The notes beneath the pieces were generated by a model. That model was not told the DNA's origin. It worked only from the letters and a program-made list of their open reading frames with translations, and did no database searches. From NCBI RefSeq assembly GCF_004000805.1, contig NZ_BILY01000006.1, forward strand, positions 124,001-188,000: a DNA stretch of 64,000 nucleotides, read 5' to 3'. Origin of the DNA: Paenibacillus glycanilyticus NBRC 16618 (lineage in GTDB: Bacteria; Bacillota; Bacilli; Paenibacillales; Paenibacillaceae). Positions 42,601 to 51,311 of this stretch are shown one piece after another; the stretch's first letter is position 1; each line of letters starts with the position of its first letter. Both the position numbers and the translations under genes were made by a program.

Positions 42601-43735
42601 AACCAACATGCAGAAGAACGAAATCTTTAACACGTATTGGTTCGTTCACAACATGCAGACGCTTGGCACGCGTACGAAGGAGGTCTGGGCAACGGGCTGG
42701 ACGAGCGCTACGGTGTACAAGAAAGGCAATGCGTACACCGCTCAAATCTGGAACCCGACGGCAAGCCCCGTGACGGTAACGTTTAAAAATGCCGCCGGCA
42801 CAACGGGAACGGCGGTTGTAGCCGCGAAATCCCTTGTATCGGTGAACCCGATGGTGAACACCAATTCCGGCGATAGCTGGCCTCCGGTCGGCAGCGGCGG
42901 AGACAACGGCGGCGGTGATAACGGCAATGGCGGCAACAATGGCACGGATACCAACGTAGCGCTGAACAAAACGGTAACGGTATCGTCGACCGAGGCTCCT
43001 TTTGCCGGATCGAATGCCGTCGATGGCAACGCGCAGACCCGTTGGGCATCCATTGCGGGTGCCGATCCTCAGACCTTAACGATTGACCTCGGCTCCTCGC
43101 AGCAGCTCAGCCGAGTGAAGCTGAACTGGGAGACGGCATACGGCAAATCGTATAAGGTTCAAGTATCGGCTGACGGTAACAGCTGGTCCGATATTTATGC
43201 AACAACAACCGGTGACGGCGGTATTGACGACTTCAACGCAACCGGAACCGGGCGTTACGTCCGGATTGCTATGACGGAGCGCGGTACGATTTACGGCTAT
43301 TCGCTGTATGAGGTTGAGGTTTACGGTCATGCCGCAGCCTCCTCGAATGCAACGCTACTGTCCGTAGGCAAGACGGCAACCGCTTCTTCCTACCAGGATC
43401 CGTTTGTCCCGGCTTCGGCCGTGGACAATGATCCCGGCACGCGCTGGGGTTCTGTGACCGGCACCGATCCGCAGTGGATTACCGTTGATCTTGGCGCAAG
43501 CCGCACGGTAACCAACATTAAGCTGAAATGGGAGACCGCTTATGCCAAGTCGTTTAAGCTGCAAATCTCGGCGGACGGCAACAGCTGGACGGATTTGTAC
43601 AGCACAACGACGGGGACGGGCGCCGACCTTGACCAGAATGTAAACGGCAATGGCCGATACGTGCGCATGCTGGGAACGGAGCGCGGCACGCAGTGGGGCT
43701 ATTCGCTTTGGAGCTTTGACGTATACGGCTATTAA
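39641..43735 (+). CDS. Secreted GH81 endo-1,3-beta-glucanase with four F5/8-type C (CBM32-like) modules
   Basis: The 1364-residue protein begins with a signal peptide (to about residue 37, cut near VHAA). Two discoidin-type modules (about 39-170 and 180-312) precede the GH81 catalytic region (about 320-1080), with SNDWWQSILIKPYGDYLV, DHHFTYGYYVFASA (aspartate near 768), RSFDPYEGHSWAGG and NNQEAAGESLFGW (catalytic glutamates near 842-846). A Gly/Asn-rich linker (about 1083-1105) leads to two more modules (1107-1228 and 1235-1364). It should cut laminarin, curdlan or fungal wall glucan outside the cell. GGGAGG precedes the ATG. Confidence 0.93.
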   Translation: MYTVYRERATRKLLVLTLCAVMLVSLVSSVFIREVHAAGSYLLSQNKTAYASSVEGGNAANLAVDGSTGTRWGSQWGVDPQWLYVDLGATATIDRVKIQWEGAYAKAYKIQVSSDESTWNDVYSTTTGDGGTDDLALTGTGRYVRVLGTQRALAAYGYSILEFEVYGTGGSTAPPVDYGPNVALNKPVTVSSTENSAYLPPGSTAASNAVDGNAATRWSSNATDSEWIYVDLGSAHQIGRVVLNWEAAAGRAYDVQVSNNGTQWTTVYRELHFAGGKQEIPLYTNGRYVRMNGIGRATSFGYSLLEFEVYDYIAGQPQPTYSIPALPTPTAVQSGSGSYLTNDIHMPQPKYPANKTSNISTPIPSNDWWQSILIKPYGDYLVTLPLKSKYFQQGLGILNPGAGWLSSDGRAVNADGNPDLYVMSNSINTSKLQTRVTGYGDWSVDAVVSDDATDKMKSTFVKGSPYVYNTFADPSSVEIYSSLITQLFDDNGNSVLTTEGATLTADHIGVKLVNTDGSGASYTRYYGIFAPAGTVFKKVGAKVKIQLGSGGNYLSVAALPSASNLNYYYQHAYAFVTDTKVNYSYNESTSQVTTDYTLTTALKRTGFSNQALTTLLPHQWKVSSTPLTALSYPSVRGTLKVREGNTFTTVDRFYGIVPQFTEPTDSAYDKSLMVSYLKALDEETTSNLMAADAYWQGKKLHPLAMGVLAANELGETAYRDKFLSRIKTILTDWYTYTNGEPDYFLYYNSDWGTTYYKSSEFGANNGITDHHFTYGYYVFASAVLATFDNDFKTQYGPMIDHLVRDYANPSRTDAMFPFFRSFDPYEGHSWAGGYADNDNGNNQEAAGESLFGWVGQYMWALTNGDTAFRNAAIYGFTTELNAVMQYWFNYDGDNWIPQYTHKTVGQVYGASNFFGTFFNGDPVYVYGIHWLPTSEYLTSYSLVPGKAAGLYSGFVADNGGPETDWYHIVWPIQALSDPQAVINKWSATNMQKNEIFNTYWFVHNMQTLGTRTKEVWATGWTSATVYKKGNAYTAQIWNPTASPVTVTFKNAAGTTGTAVVAAKSLVSVNPMVNTNSGDSWPPVGSGGDNGGGDNGNGGNNGTDTNVALNKTVTVSSTEAPFAGSNAVDGNAQTRWASIAGADPQTLTIDLGSSQQLSRVKLNWETAYGKSYKVQVSADGNSWSDIYATTTGDGGIDDFNATGTGRYVRIAMTERGTIYGYSLYEVEVYGHAAASSNATLLSVGKTATASSYQDPFVPASAVDNDPGTRWGSVTGTDPQWITVDLGASRTVTNIKLKWETAYAKSFKLQISADGNSWTDLYSTTTGTGADLDQNVNGNGRYVRMLGTERGTQWGYSLWSFDVYGY

Positions 43736-43748
43736 GAATGATCAGAAG

Positions 43749-43778
43749 GAGACTGTCCCACCTGGGGACAGTCTCTTT
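43749..43778 (+). terminator. Intrinsic terminator after the GH81 gene
   Basis: GAGACTGTCCC pairs with GGGGACAGTCTC, followed by a short T-run. Confidence 0.8.
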
Positions 43779-43893
43779 GCCGTGTTACGGCGCTAAGTTG
43801 ATATAAGAAGTTTGATAAAACCTTTCCACTGTTCTATGATTTGAGAATACTTGCCGGTGCGGCTCTCGCGGAGGAGAAGGAGGAGCAAAAGTA

Positions 43894-45120
43894 ATGGTTC
43901 AAGACGTGGACCTGTTTGGGCAAACCCCACGTTTTTGGAAGTGGTTTTTTGGCGTAAAGCTTGTATTTGATCTTGTCATATCGGGTGTTTTTTATTTTGA
44001 ACATTCCATCGCGCTTTTTTGGAGACTTAGCTTTATCGTCTTTTCAACGGCGGTATTTCTGCTGGTCTACCTGTCTTACTCCAATACGAACAAAAATCCC
44101 AACTGGCTGATTTATCTTCTTATTCTCGATTTCTTGGTATCAGCCTCTTACGGATACATCTTTATTGCCGGGAATTTCCCGAATCATCTGTTTATCGGAA
44201 TAACCGCTTTAGCCATTCTGATGTTTATCCGGAGCACCCGCGTTCTTATTGCCGCAGGCTTTGTGCTGCTGCTGCTCTACGTGGCCACGATGGGCAGCAT
44301 CGATTGGTATTTATATAAACGGCTGGATGCGGACAGTTATTTCATCACTTGTTCCTTTATCGTGTTTGCATGCATTGTAAAAGCGCTCATCCATTTCTAC
44401 CAGCGTGCCCGCAGGGAAGCGCTGGAGCTTTACGCAAAGCTCCAGCAATCGCACGAGCAGCTGGAGGATTACGCTAGCAAGGCCGAAGAATGGGCGGCTT
44501 CGCGGGAGAGAGTGAGAATTGCGCGGGAAATTCACGATACGGTTGGCCATAAGCTGACGGCAGCGCTTGTCCAGATGCAGGCGGCACGCAAGTTAAGCCA
44601 GGTTGACCCATCTCGCAGCGACCAAGCTTACTTGGACAGCGAAGGGTTGATTCGGTCCTCTTTGCAGGAGGTTCGCCTTTCCGTCAGAGCTATCCGGGAT
44701 GAGCCTATCCAGTCGACCTCCTTGAACGAAAGTCTGGAAAGACTTTCTCGGGAGTTTACGAAATTCGCAAACGTGTCCACGAGCTTCCAATCGAACGGGA
44801 CACCCGTTGCATTGCCAAGCAATCTCCAATTGACGGCTTACCGAATCGTGCAGGAATCCCTGACGAACGCGCAGAAGCATGGACATGCGAGTCATGCCGA
44901 AATTTTATTATCTTATTCCGAGAGCGGTTTTGCGCTTGCCATCCGCAACGATGGAGAAATGCCCGGTGAATTAAAGCCCGGCTTTGGATTAATCAATTTG
45001 CAGGAACGCGTGAAGGAGTGGAACGGTCAGGTGCGGTTTCAATTAGACCCTGCGTCAGGCTTCGCCGTGGAGGCTCGTTTTCCTTATCCTGCGACAGATA
45101 TGGAGCGTGGTTATAGATGA
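43894..45120 (+). CDS. NarL-family sensor histidine kinase (DesK/LiaS-like)
   Basis: The 408-residue protein has five or six membrane helices in residues 18-170, without a large outer domain. Then come a coiled segment (LYAKLQQSHEQLEDYASKAEEW), a HisKA_3 phosphoacceptor IAREIHDTVGHKLTAALVQM (histidine near 213), and a C-terminal ATPase with RIVQESLTNAQKHGHASHAEI and GFGLINLQERV. A buried sensor without outer loop suggests it senses membrane state or cell-wall stress. GGAGG precedes the ATG. It overlaps its response regulator by four bases. Confidence 0.92.
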   Translation: MVQDVDLFGQTPRFWKWFFGVKLVFDLVISGVFYFEHSIALFWRLSFIVFSTAVFLLVYLSYSNTNKNPNWLIYLLILDFLVSASYGYIFIAGNFPNHLFIGITALAILMFIRSTRVLIAAGFVLLLLYVATMGSIDWYLYKRLDADSYFITCSFIVFACIVKALIHFYQRARREALELYAKLQQSHEQLEDYASKAEEWAASRERVRIAREIHDTVGHKLTAALVQMQAARKLSQVDPSRSDQAYLDSEGLIRSSLQEVRLSVRAIRDEPIQSTSLNESLERLSREFTKFANVSTSFQSNGTPVALPSNLQLTAYRIVQESLTNAQKHGHASHAEILLSYSESGFALAIRNDGEMPGELKPGFGLINLQERVKEWNGQVRFQLDPASGFAVEARFPYPATDMERGYR

Positions 45121-45779
45121 AAGTCCTTGTTGTGGACGATCAACGGATTATGAGAGAAGGGCTGGCAACCATTATCGGCCTCGAACCCGGCATGGAAGTC
45201 GTCGGAACGGCGATGGACGGTCAGGATGCTTATGCTAAAGTGTCGGAATGGCGGCCGGATGTGGTGCTGATGGATATTCGAATGCCGGGAATGGACGGAA
45301 TCGAAGGCTCCGCGTTAATACGCAAGCATTTTCCCGAGACGAAGGTGCTGATCCTGACGACCTTCGATGATTCGGAATTAATTATCAAAGTTCTTGAGAA
45401 TGGCGTTCACGGTTATCTGTTGAAGGACATGCCTTCCGAGGCGATCATCGGGGCCATCCGAACCGTCTACAATGGCGGTACCGTGCTGCAACACGATATT
45501 ACGTCCATGCTGATCAAAGAGTTTGTCAAAATAACCGAATTGAACCCGGAGAAGTCGCATCCTCTGGGCGCGCAAGAGCCAGCGGAATTGAAGCAGCTGA
45601 CGGAGCGCGAGAAAGAGGTGCTGGCTTTATTGGGGCAAGGTTTAAACAATAAGGAAATCGCGGGCACGCTTTTTCTGACGGAGGGAACGGTAAAAAATCA
45701 CGTATCCAATGTGATCGCCAAGCTTGGGCTGCGCGACCGGATGCAAGCTGCTATTTATGCGGTTCGTCATCTTTCATAA
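45117..45779 (+). CDS. NarL/LuxR-family response regulator
   Basis: The 220-residue protein has a receiver domain (MKVLVVDDQRIMREGLATII, phosphoacceptor aspartate 53 in VVLMDIRMPGMDG, lysine in GYLLKDMP) and a LuxR helix-turn-helix (LTEREKEVLALLGQGLNNKEIAGTLFLTEGTVKNHVSNVIAKLGLRDR split over residues 160-208). It is translated with the kinase through an ATGA overlap. Targets are unknown; the MsrAB gene 163 bp downstream is a candidate. Confidence 0.94.
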   Translation: MKVLVVDDQRIMREGLATIIGLEPGMEVVGTAMDGQDAYAKVSEWRPDVVLMDIRMPGMDGIEGSALIRKHFPETKVLILTTFDDSELIIKVLENGVHGYLLKDMPSEAIIGAIRTVYNGGTVLQHDITSMLIKEFVKITELNPEKSHPLGAQEPAELKQLTEREKEVLALLGQGLNNKEIAGTLFLTEGTVKNHVSNVIAKLGLRDRMQAAIYAVRHLS

Positions 45780-45809
45780 AAACCCTGGAGGCATGACTTT
45801 TGGCACGGG

Positions 45810-45827
45810 GCATGAAAATATTCATGC
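45810..45827. promoter_or_regulatory. Inverted repeat upstream of the MsrAB gene
   Basis: GCATGAA-AATA-TTCATGC is a perfect 7-bp inverted repeat in the 163-bp gap between the response regulator and msrAB. It may be the regulator's binding site or a hairpin. Confidence 0.35.
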
Positions 45828-45942
45828 TTCAGCTGTCCGAAGTGATGCCTTTTCTATTGCCAGATCATGACTTTCCACAGATTTATGGACAACGGCCTCT
45901 TGCTAAAATGGGTTTACAAGTTGAAGAGGAGGTGCGTTGGCA

Positions 45943-47055
45943 ATGAAGCTGATGAGGTATGCGATTCCGATTGCCGTACTTGCTGTCGCGGTGTTTTTCT
46001 TTAAAGGTTCTTTTAGCAAAGCAGAGGCTCAGGATATTCAGAAAACGATCGTTGAAAACGCGAATACGACTTACGAGAAGGCGATATTTTCCGGGGGCTG
46101 CTTCTGGGACATGGAGGAGGTTTTCCAAAAGCTTGAGGGCGTGACGGGCGTGGATTCCGGCTATACGGGCGGACATACGGATAATCCGACTTATGGAGAA
46201 GTCAGCTTGGGAACAACGGGACATCTTGAATCGGTTGAGGTGTATTATAACCCCCATATCATCTCGTATGACGAGCTTCTCCAAGTGTTCTGGCGAAACG
46301 TTGATCCAACGGACTCGACGGGTCAATTCGAAAATCGGGGAAACGAGTATCAATCGGCTATCTTTTACATGAATGAGGAGCAGAGGCTGGCTGCTGAGGC
46401 ATCCGAAAAGGAAGTGGAGGCTTCCAAACGGTTCGATAAACCGATCGTAACGAGAATCGAAGCGGCAGCGGCCTTTTACAAAGCCGAGCCCGAGCATCAG
46501 GACTATTACGCGAACCATCCTTACATGTTCAAGATGAATACCCTTTTTTCCACTCGCGACTCATCGCTGGATCAGATCTGGGGCAAAGACCGCGAAGTGA
46601 AAATCAGCCCCAAGCAGCCCTACGCGAAAGAATTCAACAAAGCGGAAAAGCTGAAGACGTTAACGGAGCTTCAATACGCAGTAACGCAAAACGGCCAGGA
46701 TGAGCCTCCGTTCGATAATCCGTATTGGAATAACACGGACGAAGGCATCTATGTCGATATCGTATCGGGTGAACCGTTATTTAGTTCCAAGGATCAATTC
46801 GATGCCGGTACGGGCTGGGCAAGCTTTACAAAGCCGCTGGAGCCCAATAACATCGTGCTGCATGAAACGGGCGGATTATATTCCGCGGTTGAAGTGAAAA
46901 GCCGCGCCGCGGATTCCTTTCTGGGCCATGTGTTCAAAGACGGGCCGGCGCCAACAGGGCTCCGATTCTGCACAAACTCCGCATCGCTGGAATTCATTCC
47001 GAAGTCCGAGTTGGAGCAAAAAGGCTACGGGGAATATGCCTCCCTGTTTAAATAA
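45943..47055 (+). CDS. msrAB: Membrane-anchored methionine sulfoxide reductase MsrA-MsrB fusion
   Basis: The 370-residue protein starts with a signal anchor ([16 protein letters not shown]). MsrA follows with the catalytic cysteine in [14 protein letters not shown] and [12 protein letters not shown]. The C-terminal MsrB part has [20 protein letters not shown] and the catalytic [11 protein letters not shown]. The usual zinc CxxC pairs of MsrB are absent, so it is the zinc-free type. The enzyme repairs methionine S- and R-sulfoxides of proteins outside the membrane. ATG 45943 follows GAAGAGGAGG. It lies behind a membrane-sensing two-component system. Confidence 0.93.
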   Translation: MKLMRYAIPIAVLAVAVFFFKGSFSKAEAQDIQKTIVENANTTYEKAIFSGGCFWDMEEVFQKLEGVTGVDSGYTGGHTDNPTYGEVSLGTTGHLESVEVYYNPHIISYDELLQVFWRNVDPTDSTGQFENRGNEYQSAIFYMNEEQRLAAEASEKEVEASKRFDKPIVTRIEAAAAFYKAEPEHQDYYANHPYMFKMNTLFSTRDSSLDQIWGKDREVKISPKQPYAKEFNKAEKLKTLTELQYAVTQNGQDEPPFDNPYWNNTDEGIYVDIVSGEPLFSSKDQFDAGTGWASFTKPLEPNNIVLHETGGLYSAVEVKSRAADSFLGHVFKDGPAPTGLRFCTNSASLEFIPKSELEQKGYGEYASLFK

Positions 47056-47084
47056 AAAACAACCTTAATGGAGGAGCGATTAAG

Positions 47085-47540
47085 ATGAGAAAAGAATTTG
47101 TGTTACATGTATTTGATAAACATCTTGAGCAATTAATTGAGGTATTTGGACAATGTCCGCCGGAGAAACGGGATGTCATTCCTGAAGGCTTCAAAAATCA
47201 TATTCATTGGCATTTGGGGCATGTGCTTGCGGTAACGCAATTCCACGTGTTTGGTCTAGCGGAGGAAACCCCGATTTTTCCGGGAAGCTACGATAACATG
47301 TTCGCTTACGGCACGAAGCCTGCGGATTGGGACGAGCAGCCGCCGCAATGGGAGGTGCTGTACGCACAGCTGAAGGAGCTCCGCAGAGCGATGCATGAGA
47401 CGTTCGAAAACCGACTTGACGAATTGGTTCCGGAGAACTTCCTGAAAGCCGAAAATATCGGCGAGCTCATTATCGCGACCTCCTTGCATATGTTTTACCA
47501 CCAAGGCGTCGTTTACGGCATGCTTAACGCGCTGAAATAA
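47085..47540 (+). CDS. DinB-family protein
   Basis: The 151-residue protein is a four-helix DinB/YfiT-like fold with three metal-ligand histidines: HIHWHLGHVLAVTQ near residue 45 and LHMFYHQGVVYGML near the end. Such proteins are often thiol-dependent metalloenzymes; this one's substrate is unknown. GGAGGAG precedes the ATG. It lies 29 bp after msrAB on the same strand, so it may share its message and take part in redox defence. Confidence 0.88.
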   Translation: MRKEFVLHVFDKHLEQLIEVFGQCPPEKRDVIPEGFKNHIHWHLGHVLAVTQFHVFGLAEETPIFPGSYDNMFAYGTKPADWDEQPPQWEVLYAQLKELRRAMHETFENRLDELVPENFLKAENIGELIIATSLHMFYHQGVVYGMLNALK

Positions 47541-47550
47541 TAAAGACAAA

Positions 47551-47582
47551 ACAAAAACCGCCTATCATTGGGCGGTTTTTGT
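47551..47582. terminator. Bidirectional intrinsic terminator
   Basis: ACAAAAACCGCC pairs with GGCGGTTTTTGT around TATCATTG. T-runs occur on both strands, serving the DinB gene and the converging small gene. Confidence 0.9.
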
Positions 47583-47599
47583 TCGTATCAAGCCGTCAT

Positions 47600-47755
47600 T
47601 TAAAACATCGGTATAAGGTATCTCGCAATGAAATACAGCACCCCGAAAGTAATGATTACATAAGCAAGGTATTTGATAAAGGTTGCTGCCACACGGCTCG
47701 GGTCATGCCTTTTCTCGATATGGCGTTCTTCATAATCATGTTGTTGAACGGACAT
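47600..47755 (-). CDS. 51-residue single-span membrane protein
   Basis: A short frame encodes MSVQQHDYEERHIEKRHD at the start, rich in charges and histidine, then one membrane helix (YLAYVIITFGVLYFIARYL) and a short tail. GAGGCGGTGA lies six to ten bases before the ATG at 47753-47755, and a shared terminator follows the stop. These features make it a real gene despite its size. I do not recognise the family. The polar N terminus is probably on the inside. Confidence 0.75.
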   Translation of the reverse strand: MSVQQHDYEERHIEKRHDPSRVAATFIKYLAYVIITFGVLYFIARYLIPMF

Positions 47756-47926
47756 TCGAATCACCGCCTCAATTTTTTGTAACTTCTATTATGTGTTTAC
47801 CCTAGGCGGCAGGAGATTAAACAAGTGATAAAAGTTAACAAGTACGATATACCCCGTCCGAACGTTCGACACATCCTTCCATTATGATTAGCTAAATAAA
47901 ATACCATGCAGAAATGGGGAAGAAAT

Positions 47927-49321
47927 GTGAAGAACCGGATTTGGATTGTTTTGAGCGTTACGCTGCTGCTTTCCGCATGCAGTAACAATGAAGGTACGAA
48001 AGGCAGGGCGACGGATGCTCCTGCAAGTCCAACATCCGCACAGCAGCCGACTGGCAGCAAGACGGACACGGACCCTGTCAAGCTAACGTTTGCCACTTAT
48101 TTCCTAAGCGATCAGATGAAAACCGCAGTCAAGAAATACGAATCGCTTCATCCGAACGTCGAGGTCGAGCTCCGAACGACGCTCCCCTACGGCAAGGATT
48201 TGGACGAAGTAACGGCTCTGCAGGAGAAATACATCACCACGATGAACACGGAGATTCTGGCCGGCAAGGGTCCGGATCTCATGGAGCTCGATATCCTGCC
48301 GCAGGAGTCGTATACCGGCAAGAAGCTGCTTCTGGATCTGGACGAGCTCATCGAATCGACGCCCTCGTTCAACAAGGAAAACTACTTCATGAATATATTG
48401 GACAACGCCAAGCTTGATGGCGGGCTGTACGGCATACCGCTATACTTTTCGCTGGACGCCCTGCAGGGGGATGCGGCTGCTATTGGCAAGACAGGCGTGG
48501 CAATTGACGACAGCAACTGGTCCTGGGAGGACTTTATCGCAACGGCCAAGCAATTGAAGCAAAAGGGGAACGCGGACGCCGTGTTCTACAGTTCGCAATC
48601 TTACATGTTAAGCGAGCTGACAACCGAGAATTTCGCGCAAATGGTCAAGCTGCAGAAGGGGAAGAAAAGCTTCGACGCGGCTTTATTCATCAGCTACATG
48701 AACCAGATCAAACAGATGAATGAAGAAGGCATTCTCTTTGACATCATCAAGGATGGGGGAGGGAGAGAATCCTTTTCAAAAGGCGATCTGCATACTTACT
48801 TCTACGATACCCGCATTGAGTCATTCGAAAATTATGTATATAACGCGTCGATAGAGGGGGTGCCAACTCTCTACACGAAACCTCATCCGCACGAGAATGG
48901 CCCGGGCGGCTATTTCACAACGCTTGGGACGGTAGGCATTAACGCGAATTCCGCTCATCAGCAAGCAGCTTGGGATTTGCTTCAATTCCTGATGGAAGAC
49001 GAAGCCGCGTCAGCTTCCTCTTCGACGGTTATTCGAGGCTTCCCGATTAATCAGAAGGCCTATGATTTGCAGGCGCAAAAGCTGGCGCAAGCAGGCAAGC
49101 TAACAACGGAAGGGAAAGAAGAGATTACCGTTAGCAAAGATAGGCTGAACTCGCTGAAGAGTGCGCTTTCTGGCGCCGTTCATTGGAACTACGCCCCATC
49201 AAACTTGGACTTGGAACAGATGATTTACAAAGAATCGGAGTTTTTCTTCAGCGGCCAGAAATCGGCTGAGTCAGTTGCGAAGCTTGTGCAGAATAAAGTG
49301 AATTTAATGCTTAACGAGTAG
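47927..49321 (+). CDS. Orphan extracellular sugar-binding lipoprotein
   Basis: The 464-residue protein starts at GTG 47927 behind GGGGAAG and reads MKNRIWIVLSVTLLLSAC, with lipobox LSAC. The mature part is a family 1 solute-binding protein: LTFATYFLSDQMKTAVKKYE, LAGKGPDLMELDILP, GLYGIPLYFSLDALQGD and LGTVGINANSAHQQAAWDLLQFL. It should bind a sugar or oligosaccharide outside the membrane. No permease or ATPase gene is nearby, so it either serves a transporter encoded elsewhere or acts as a sensor. Confidence 0.88.
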   Translation: MKNRIWIVLSVTLLLSACSNNEGTKGRATDAPASPTSAQQPTGSKTDTDPVKLTFATYFLSDQMKTAVKKYESLHPNVEVELRTTLPYGKDLDEVTALQEKYITTMNTEILAGKGPDLMELDILPQESYTGKKLLLDLDELIESTPSFNKENYFMNILDNAKLDGGLYGIPLYFSLDALQGDAAAIGKTGVAIDDSNWSWEDFIATAKQLKQKGNADAVFYSSQSYMLSELTTENFAQMVKLQKGKKSFDAALFISYMNQIKQMNEEGILFDIIKDGGGRESFSKGDLHTYFYDTRIESFENYVYNASIEGVPTLYTKPHPHENGPGGYFTTLGTVGINANSAHQQAAWDLLQFLMEDEAASASSSTVIRGFPINQKAYDLQAQKLAQAGKLTTEGKEEITVSKDRLNSLKSALSGAVHWNYAPSNLDLEQMIYKESEFFFSGQKSAESVAKLVQNKVNLMLNE

Positions 49322-49367
49322 CAATTCAAATGGCTGTGTAATTCGGTGAGGAGAGCCTGCAATAGGA

Positions 49368-49398
49368 GACAGCCGGTCTTATGATAAGACCGGCTGTC
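49368..49398. terminator. Strong hairpin between converging genes
   Basis: GACAGCCGGTCTTA pairs perfectly with TAAGACCGGCTGTC across three bases. There is no T-run, yet the place between converging genes fits transcription termination. Confidence 0.6.
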
Positions 49399-49406
49399 CC
49401 TCAGCC

Positions 49407-49811
49407 TCACCCTCTGCCGCTGAACCGTTTGATCGCTTCCTCGGTTACCGGCGCGAAGAGGTTAATCAGGTTGCCGTCGGGATCGCGGAACAGCGCGGCA
49501 CGGTTGCCCCACGGCATCGTGGTTGGTTCCGTTACCCATTGGCCGACGAACGGCTTCAGGCGCTCGTATTCGGCATCAACGTCGTCGACGCGAAGCTCGA
49601 TAATGACCGAGCGATTATTGGCGGCTACTGCGGAACCGGCGCCGAACAGCTGCACCGTCTGCGAATGTCCGATCGCCAGCGTAAAAGGCGGCGTAACGAA
49701 TTCCGCAAAGACGGGCGCGGGACGTTCGGCCGAAACGCCCATGACTCTTTCATAAAACTCGACTAGACGATCCAAGTCGTCGGTAATGATGCGTATGGAA
49801 GCAAAATTCAT
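49407..49811 (-). CDS. VOC (glyoxalase/bleomycin resistance) family protein
   Basis: The 134-residue protein has the VOC fold: FASIRIITDDLDRLVEFYERVMG at the start, a middle SVIIELRVDDVDAEYERLKP and the last strand AALFRDPDGNLINLFAPV with a metal-ligand position. Substrate unknown. A normal ribosome site (AAAGGATGA) precedes the ATG. It is separated from galactokinase, on the same strand upstream, by a strong terminator and therefore has its own promoter. Confidence 0.88.
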   Translation of the reverse strand: MNFASIRIITDDLDRLVEFYERVMGVSAERPAPVFAEFVTPPFTLAIGHSQTVQLFGAGSAVAANNRSVIIELRVDDVDAEYERLKPFVGQWVTEPTTMPWGNRAALFRDPDGNLINLFAPVTEEAIKRFSGRG

Positions 49812-49840
49812 GTTTGATCATCCTTTCTGATTTCGAGTAT

Positions 49841-49885
49841 AAAAAAACGCTACTGACAACTGTATGTCAGTAGCGTTTTTTTCTT
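49841..49885 (-). terminator. Intrinsic terminator after galactokinase
   Basis: AACGCTACTGACA pairs perfectly with TGTCAGTAGCGTT around six bases. Runs of A and T on both sides allow action in both directions. Confidence 0.92.
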
Positions 49886-49887
49886 AA

Positions 49888-51174
49888 TTACAAGAGCGTA
49901 TTCAAGCAGACAGCTCCGATTTCGCGCACGCGAATCTTGAATAGCTCCGTGCCCGTCGTGCGTGCGATAAGTTCGCGGTATTCGTCTACCGCCGCATGCG
50001 GCAGAACGGCTAGAATAACGCCTGCGAAGCCGCCGCCGTGCACACGGCAGGCACCGTCTCCCAACTGCTCGATGAAACGCTCAGTAATGGCGAGCGTAAT
50101 TGCTATGCCTTGCTCGCGGGACACCGATTCCTGGTAAATGTTCTGCAGCCATTTCCAAGAGGAATTGCCCGAGGCGGTAATATGCTTCAGCACGTTTTGC
50201 CACTCGCCTGACTTAATGGCCTCTACTTGCTTCCCGACACGGTCGTTTTCATCCAGGAAATGCAGCGCCCGCAGCACTGCCCGATCCCCGGCGGTTTCGC
50301 GGAGCTCCGCTAGACGTCCGTAGATCATCTCTGCCGTCAAATCGCGGCATACCTCTACGCCGAAGGCTTGCGCCACCGCCCGCATTTCGTTCGGAATGGA
50401 AGCATAGTCCTTGGTCAGGTCGGCATGGTTACCGCCGGTGCCGACGATGACAAGACTGTAGCCTGCTGCTTCAAAGGTACCCGGAATTCGCTCGATCCGA
50501 GGCTGTGCCGGCTCTTTAAAGTCGATGGTAATCATACCGCCGTACGAGCAGGCCATCTGGTCAAGCATCCCCGACGGCTTGTTCCAATACAGATTCTCGG
50601 CATGCTTGCCGATCCGCGACATCATAACCGCGTCGAGCTCTCCGTTGTTATACAGCGTGCTTAGAATCTGGCAGACCAGAACCTCGAAAGAGGCGGAGGA
50701 GCTGAGTCCCGACGCCGGAAGAACGTTACTGCTGACGCTGGCATTAAATCCTCCGATTCGGTACCCGTGCTGCCGGAAACCGTGTGCGATACCGCGGATT
50801 AAAGCAGCTGTCCCGCCTTCGCCTTCCTGAGGTTCCAGATTATCCAGATGGATAACGGAAATGCCCGGATAACCTTCGGATATAACGGAAATGACCCCGG
50901 TATCCACGGCTGCCGCTGCCGCGATCGTATCTAACTGAATACTAGCCGCCAGCACCTTTCCATGGTTATGGTCCGTATGATTGCCGCCTATCTCTGTACG
51001 GCCCGGCGCACTGAAGTACTTCAAGGACTCCGTGATGCCGAATTGCGTGCCGTATCCTTCCATGCATTTCCGGTATCTGTCGATCTGCTGCTCCCGCTCT
51101 TCGCTGCCGTACATCTGCTCCAGCAGCTGCTTTGCCTGAGCCGAATAAAAAAGCTGTTCGAATTGTTCGTTCAT
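49888..51174 (-). CDS. galK: Galactokinase-family GHMP kinase
   Basis: The 428-residue protein has the galactokinase signature in altered form, SAPGRTEIGGNHTDHNHGKV (usual GRxNxIGEHxDY), the ATP loop LPASGLSSSASFEVL (about residues 155-169) and the C-terminal CRVHGGGFAGVILAVLP. An N-terminal stretch of about 55 residues precedes the signature, and the central region contains AENLYWNKPSGMLDQMACSYGG. The changed sugar-binding signature means that the substrate could be another hexose. No galT or galE gene is adjacent. AGGAGGAA precedes the ATG. Confidence 0.85.
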   Translation of the reverse strand: MNEQFEQLFYSAQAKQLLEQMYGSEEREQQIDRYRKCMEGYGTQFGITESLKYFSAPGRTEIGGNHTDHNHGKVLAASIQLDTIAAAAAVDTGVISVISEGYPGISVIHLDNLEPQEGEGGTAALIRGIAHGFRQHGYRIGGFNASVSSNVLPASGLSSSASFEVLVCQILSTLYNNGELDAVMMSRIGKHAENLYWNKPSGMLDQMACSYGGMITIDFKEPAQPRIERIPGTFEAAGYSLVIVGTGGNHADLTKDYASIPNEMRAVAQAFGVEVCRDLTAEMIYGRLAELRETAGDRAVLRALHFLDENDRVGKQVEAIKSGEWQNVLKHITASGNSSWKWLQNIYQESVSREQGIAITLAITERFIEQLGDGACRVHGGGFAGVILAVLPHAAVDEYRELIARTTGTELFKIRVREIGAVCLNTLL

Positions 51175-51311
51175 CTTGAAAGTTCCTCCTGGTCCTGACG
51201 GTTTGAATAGAAGCTATCATGTCCATTGTATCGGATTGCAGCGTTTACAGAAAGGCGGAACATGGACGCGAAGGATTAAACCGACAACAGCTAAATAACG
51301 ATTACCCCCTG

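Noticed and set aside
47600..47760. Plus-strand frame of 67 residues over the same place as the small membrane protein
   Set aside because: It has no ribosome site and starts inside the terminator, whereas the minus-strand gene has a good site and a membrane helix.
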